The notes beneath the pieces were generated by a model. The model made no database searches. It was not told the origin of the DNA and saw nothing but the letters and a program-made list of their open reading frames with translations. A stretch of 64,000 nucleotides of DNA from CAWBRT01 sp963832785 (lineage in GTDB: Bacteria; Acidobacteriota; Terriglobia; Terriglobales; Acidobacteriaceae), in the NCBI GenBank assembly GCA_963832785.1, contig CAWHVF010000008.1, positions 62,001-126,000 of the forward strand, in the 5' to 3' direction. Below, piece after piece: positions 61,756-64,000 of the stretch; positions within the stretch are counted from its first letter, which is position 1; every line of letters begins with the position of its first letter. Made by a program: the position numbers and the translations under genes.

Positions 61756-62028
61756 ATGGCTTCCGAGAAAGCGTACGTACTGGGCACACACGATGAAGAA
61801 CTGGCAAGGTTGGGCGTGCAGCACCGCGCATGGCGGGAGCGTGCGCTTGGTGCCTGGCGGCGCGGCGGTATCGGTCCCGGCTCTACGGTACTGGACGTGG
61901 GCTGCGGCCCCGGCTACGCTTCGCTCGATCTCGCAGAGCTGGTCGGCTCGGGTGGCCGCGTCGTGGCAGTGGGCAAATCGGCGCGATTTTTAGACGCTCT
62001 CAACACTATGAGCAAAGCGCGCGGTTAG
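61756..62028 (+). pseudogene. Class I SAM methyltransferase, N-terminal fragment
   Basis: The ATG at 61756 with AGGAG upstream opens 90 codons. SAM-binding motif I (TVLDVGCGPGYASLDLAELV) and the following acidic-strand region (GGRVVAVGKSARFLDAL) are clear; the chain stops shortly after, where 150 or more residues should follow. The break near 62015-62028 joins it to a fragment of an unrelated gene on the opposite strand. It is not expected to be active. Confidence 0.8.
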
Positions 62029-62300
62029 GGGTCCGGAATAGCCGCACAATCACCTACGGCATAAACGCCGGACCAGTCCGGCAGTTCGAGGGTTGATTGT
62101 GTCAGCAACCGACCCTTTACCTTTTGTACCGCGAGATATTGCAGGGCTGAGGCTGGTTTTACCCCGGCAGTCCACACCACAGTCGAGGCGGGAATGCTGC
62201 GTACAGTCTCGCCCGCACCAATCTGCACTGCGCCGTTATCAAAGTGCTGCTCCAGAGCCGCCCCGTCGAGCTGATGTCTAAGACCCCGGTTTCGGGCTGC
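62025..62300 (-). pseudogene. Type II NADH dehydrogenase-like flavoprotein fragment
   Basis: The minus-strand frame carries STVVWTAGVKPASALQYL and WSGVYAVGDCAAIPDP, the second NAD/FAD-contact region of NDH-2-type oxidoreductases. Both the N-terminal FAD domain and the C-terminal part are missing. It is squeezed between the methyltransferase break and repeat A3. The open frame to 62333 includes non-homologous sequence. Confidence 0.75.
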
Positions 62301-62337
62301 GCGTAAGTTCATGAAAACAGGCGGGCGGCTCAACGGT

Positions 62338-62449
62338 CTGCGGAAAAACAGGTTTCGGATCGGGTGGGACTACAAGATCTGGTTAGCCGCTCTTGTAGTG
62401 CCCACATTCCATAGCGCCTCGCTTGTTGCTTCGGCGCGTTTTTCCGCAG
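62338..62449 (-). repeat. Structured 112-bp repeat, copy A3 (inverted)
   Basis: The same terminal inverted repeats as A1 (CTGCGGAAAAAC at 62338-62349, GTTTTTCCGCAG at 62438-62449), but the 24-base block lies at the right end (62414-62437), so the element is inverted. Its 64-base interior is closely similar to that of A1 and has the best inner stem: ACTACAAGA facing TCTTGTAGT. Confidence 0.85.
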
Positions 62450-62664
62450 CCTGTCAAGCCCCCTGCACTGGTGTCAGAAACACTGGGTTTATAGCCATCG
62501 CCCGTACCCAGTTCCAACTCGACCTTCGATGCCGGCAACACGCCAAGTTCACAGCCAACTCCGCCGCCTGCTGCTCGGGCGCTACTCTAAGAATCTGTCC
62601 AGAAACTCGTAAAGGAACCTGAGAAGGAATATGCGAGGCAGGCCGATAGCCATAGCTTGGAGGC

Positions 62665-63072
62665 ATGTACCCGAGCGACTTGACGGAGCAGCAGTGGAGG
62701 AGACTGGAGCCTTTGCTGTGCCAACCTCGCCAGAATCGTCATGCCGGAGGCAGGCCGCGCAAGTATGAACTGCGCCGGGTGGTGGATGCCCTTCTGTATG
62801 TGGTCAAGACGGGCTGTCAGTGGCGGCAGTTACCCAGCGACTTTCCGCCGTGGAAGTCGGTGCATGAGCAGTTCCGGGCGTGGCGGGATGAGGGGATGTG
62901 GGAGCGGGTGAGCAAGAGCTTGCGTGAGCAGGGCCGCAAGTCCGGGGGACGCCAGGCGGTGCCCACGGTGGCGATCCTCGATTCGCAATCGGCGAAGACG
63001 GTGTTAAAAGGGGGCAGCGTGGCTACGATGCGGGCAAAAAGATCAAGGGACGCAAGCGGCACATCGCGGTAG
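62665..63072 (+). CDS. IS5-like transposase, first frame
   Basis: The frame has 135 codons, of which about 115 are family sequence: YPSDLTEQQWRRLEPLL, the DUF4096-like N-terminal region, and VAILDSQSAKT with the first catalytic Asp. After KGG near 63014 the homology passes to the -1 frame and this frame continues without similarity to 63072. Confidence 0.88.
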   Translation: MYPSDLTEQQWRRLEPLLCQPRQNRHAGGRPRKYELRRVVDALLYVVKTGCQWRQLPSDFPPWKSVHEQFRAWRDEGMWERVSKSLREQGRKSGGRQAVPTVAILDSQSAKTVLKGGSVATMRAKRSRDASGTSR

Positions 63073-63440
63073 ACACGCAAGGCAATCTGCTGACGGTAGT
63101 GGTACACTCGGCCGGCATCCAGGACCGAGTGGGGGCGCGGGCGGTGTTAATGCGGCTGTTTTGTCGTTTCGATACTCTGCGCAAGGTGTTGGTGGATGGT
63201 GGTTATGCGGGCAAATTGATTGACTGGGCCAAGCAGATGTTCGGCTACCAGGTTGAGGTGGTCAAGCGCAATGAGATGCACCGCTTCCGGGTTCTGCCCA
63301 AGCGCTGGATTGTGGAGCGCACCTTGGCTTGGTTGAACTGGTCCCGCCGCCTCAGTAAAGATTACGAACTGCGGCACACCTCGGCAGAAGCTATGATCTA
63401 CATCGCTTTCGCTCATCTGCTGCTGCGCCGCGCTACTTAG
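63012..63440 (+). CDS. IS5-like transposase, second (-1) frame
   Basis: The homologous frame begins in the overlap near 63012 and reads GYDAGKKIKGRKRHIAVDT, VLVDGGYAGKL with the second catalytic Asp, and PKRWIVERTLAWLNW with the catalytic Glu. It has no good start codon of its own, so it is expected to be made by -1 frameshifting at AAAAGGGGG (63006-63014), or a base has been lost. With frame one, the DDE triad is complete. Confidence 0.85.
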   Translation, partial: GQRGYDAGKKIKGRKRHIAVDTQGNLLTVVVHSAGIQDRVGARAVLMRLFCRFDTLRKVLVDGGYAGKLIDWAKQMFGYQVEVVKRNEMHRFRVLPKRWIVERTLAWLNWSRRLSKDYELRHTSAEAMIYIAFAHLLLRRAT

Positions 63441-63454
63441 TTTTTGGACAGATT

Positions 63455-63818
63455 CTAAGACTAAGTGGCACGTTCGTACCAAGACGCCGGATGCAGAGTA
63501 GATTGACACGGTGCGCATGGTGGGCAAATTGGAGCTGCCAGTCCTTGTGCCGATGGACTAAGAGCCAAGTCATGGCCCCTCGGGCGGCCGTTTCGGCGGC
63601 CCAAGGGGGACTTGGAACGATGTTGATTACCCGGCCAAGTCTCAAAACAGCACGGCAGTGCCCCGTTTTGCGTTTGCCGATGCCAGTTTGGCTTGCAAAT
63701 TCACTCCCAAGCAGTACAATTTTAACCATTCAGAGCTGAAAAAAAGAGATTCCTGATAATGAAGGAACCATACCCTAATCGAAGAGGCAACAACTGCGTT
63801 AACCAATTTCAGGAGGAT
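63455..63818. other. Gap between the insertion sequence and the solute-binding protein gene
   Basis: About 360 bases. Open frames on both strands look alike in quality and match nothing recognised. A promoter for the gene at 63822 should be here; the AT-rich stretch 63715-63790 is the likeliest place. Confidence 0.35.
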
Positions 63819-63821
63819 ATG

Positions 63822-64000
63822 ATGAGACGGTTCCTCGTCGTAGTAGTGTTTTCACTGTTGGCTATCGCCCTGTTCGCGAGCGAAGTTTTCGCCGCTGATC
63901 AGAAACCGGGGCGCGATGGCAACATCACGGTCGTCCAGGCCCTGGACATGATCAGCTTCGACCCCACCGCCACGTCCGACCTCAACAACCAGTACGTGCT
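63822..64000 (+). CDS. ABC transporter substrate-binding protein, family 5 (partial at the window edge)
   Basis: Start at the second of two ATGs (63822), five bases after a perfect AGGAGG (63811-63816). A clear signal peptide (MRRFLVVVVFSLLAIALFAS...) is followed by ITVVQALDMISFDPTATSD, the beginning of peptide/nickel/oligopeptide-type binding proteins. Only 59 codons are inside the window. Confidence 0.8.
   Translation, partial: MRRFLVVVVFSLLAIALFASEVFAADQKPGRDGNITVVQALDMISFDPTATSDLNNQYV

Larger units (their letters stand above)
62592..63454 (+). mobile_element. IS5-family-like insertion sequence, about 863 bp
   Basis: The ends AATCTGTCCAGAAACT (62592-62607) and its complement at 63439-63454 match at 15 of 16 positions. 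Both sides are flanked by CTAAG (62587-62591 and 63455-63459), a likely target duplication. Inside are two overlapping transposase frames. Size and gene plan fit the IS5 family (IS427/IS1031-like groups). It appears complete and structurally young. Confidence 0.88.

Noticed and set aside
62454..63729. Minus-strand frame that becomes continuous when the insertion sequence and one CTAAG are removed
   Set aside because: The plus strand is equally open across the same join and neither product resembles a protein, so it was not taken as an interrupted gene.
1..64000. tRNA, rRNA and CRISPR arrays
   Set aside because: No cloverleaf, rRNA-like stretch or regularly spaced direct repeats were seen on reading; all repeats found are palindromic or dispersed.

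Overview
The window reads as chromosomal DNA of a GC-rich heterotroph, most likely an Acidobacteriota member. This is inferred from gene content and repeat style, because no rRNA or tRNA gene was found. Pointers are a GWxTD-domain secretory protein, a very large Ser/Thr kinase with PEGA and tandem repeats, two sigma-54 activators, and many short palindromic intergenic repeats, including one built on TGTCATGCTGAGCG.

Layout. 45-4684 (minus) is a glycine cleavage operon gcvT-gcvH-gcvPA-gcvPB; gcvPA needs a one-base correction to be read through. 5122-13359 holds a GWxTD protein, a lone MacB/LolD-type ATPase, an exported protein, galE, a flavin reductase-like protein and a UPF0182 membrane protein. 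13588-16481 (minus) is a damaged catabolic cluster: acetaldehyde dehydrogenase and 4-hydroxy-2-oxovalerate aldolase are intact, a hydratase is missing its N-terminal half, and a flavoprotein gene has been reduced to its two ends in front of a 2Fe-2S protein. 16806-26272 is a phospho-signalling block: PP2C phosphatase, secreted calpain-like protease, FHA membrane protein, triple-FHA ABCG-type transporter and, divergently, a 1037-residue Ser/Thr kinase. Small proteins of unknown function follow to 28035.

28119-41922 (minus) is a redox-signalling region: CstA, two diaphorase-type subunits (HoxU/NuoG-like and NuoF-like), a receiver domain fused to a NuoE-like 2Fe-2S protein, an NtrC-type regulator with its kinase, a universal stress protein, a ferredoxin, a STAS protein and a GAF-GAF-sigma-54 activator. 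Two candidate sigma-54 promoters and a shared composite upstream motif suggest that these genes are co-regulated. 42144-49676 holds pirin, SGNH-like, HdeD, Dps, AmpG-like and unrecognised proteins. 49900-54499 is a branched-chain amino acid-type ABC operon. 55430-61272 is a methylmalonate-semialdehyde dehydrogenase-like gene with a sugar-type ABC importer. 61756-63454 is a graveyard of truncated genes and an IS5-like element, and a family-5 solute-binding protein begins at the right edge.

Repeats are a main theme. A 112-118 bp structured element occurs three times (39555, 46069, 62338), a CCCCAGCA hairpin family three times (4783, 48069, 59888), and other palindromes occupy most larger intergenic gaps. 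The candidates most worth following are the receiver-NuoE fusion with its diaphorase partners, the kinase/phosphatase/FHA-ABC/protease module, and the 112-bp repeat.
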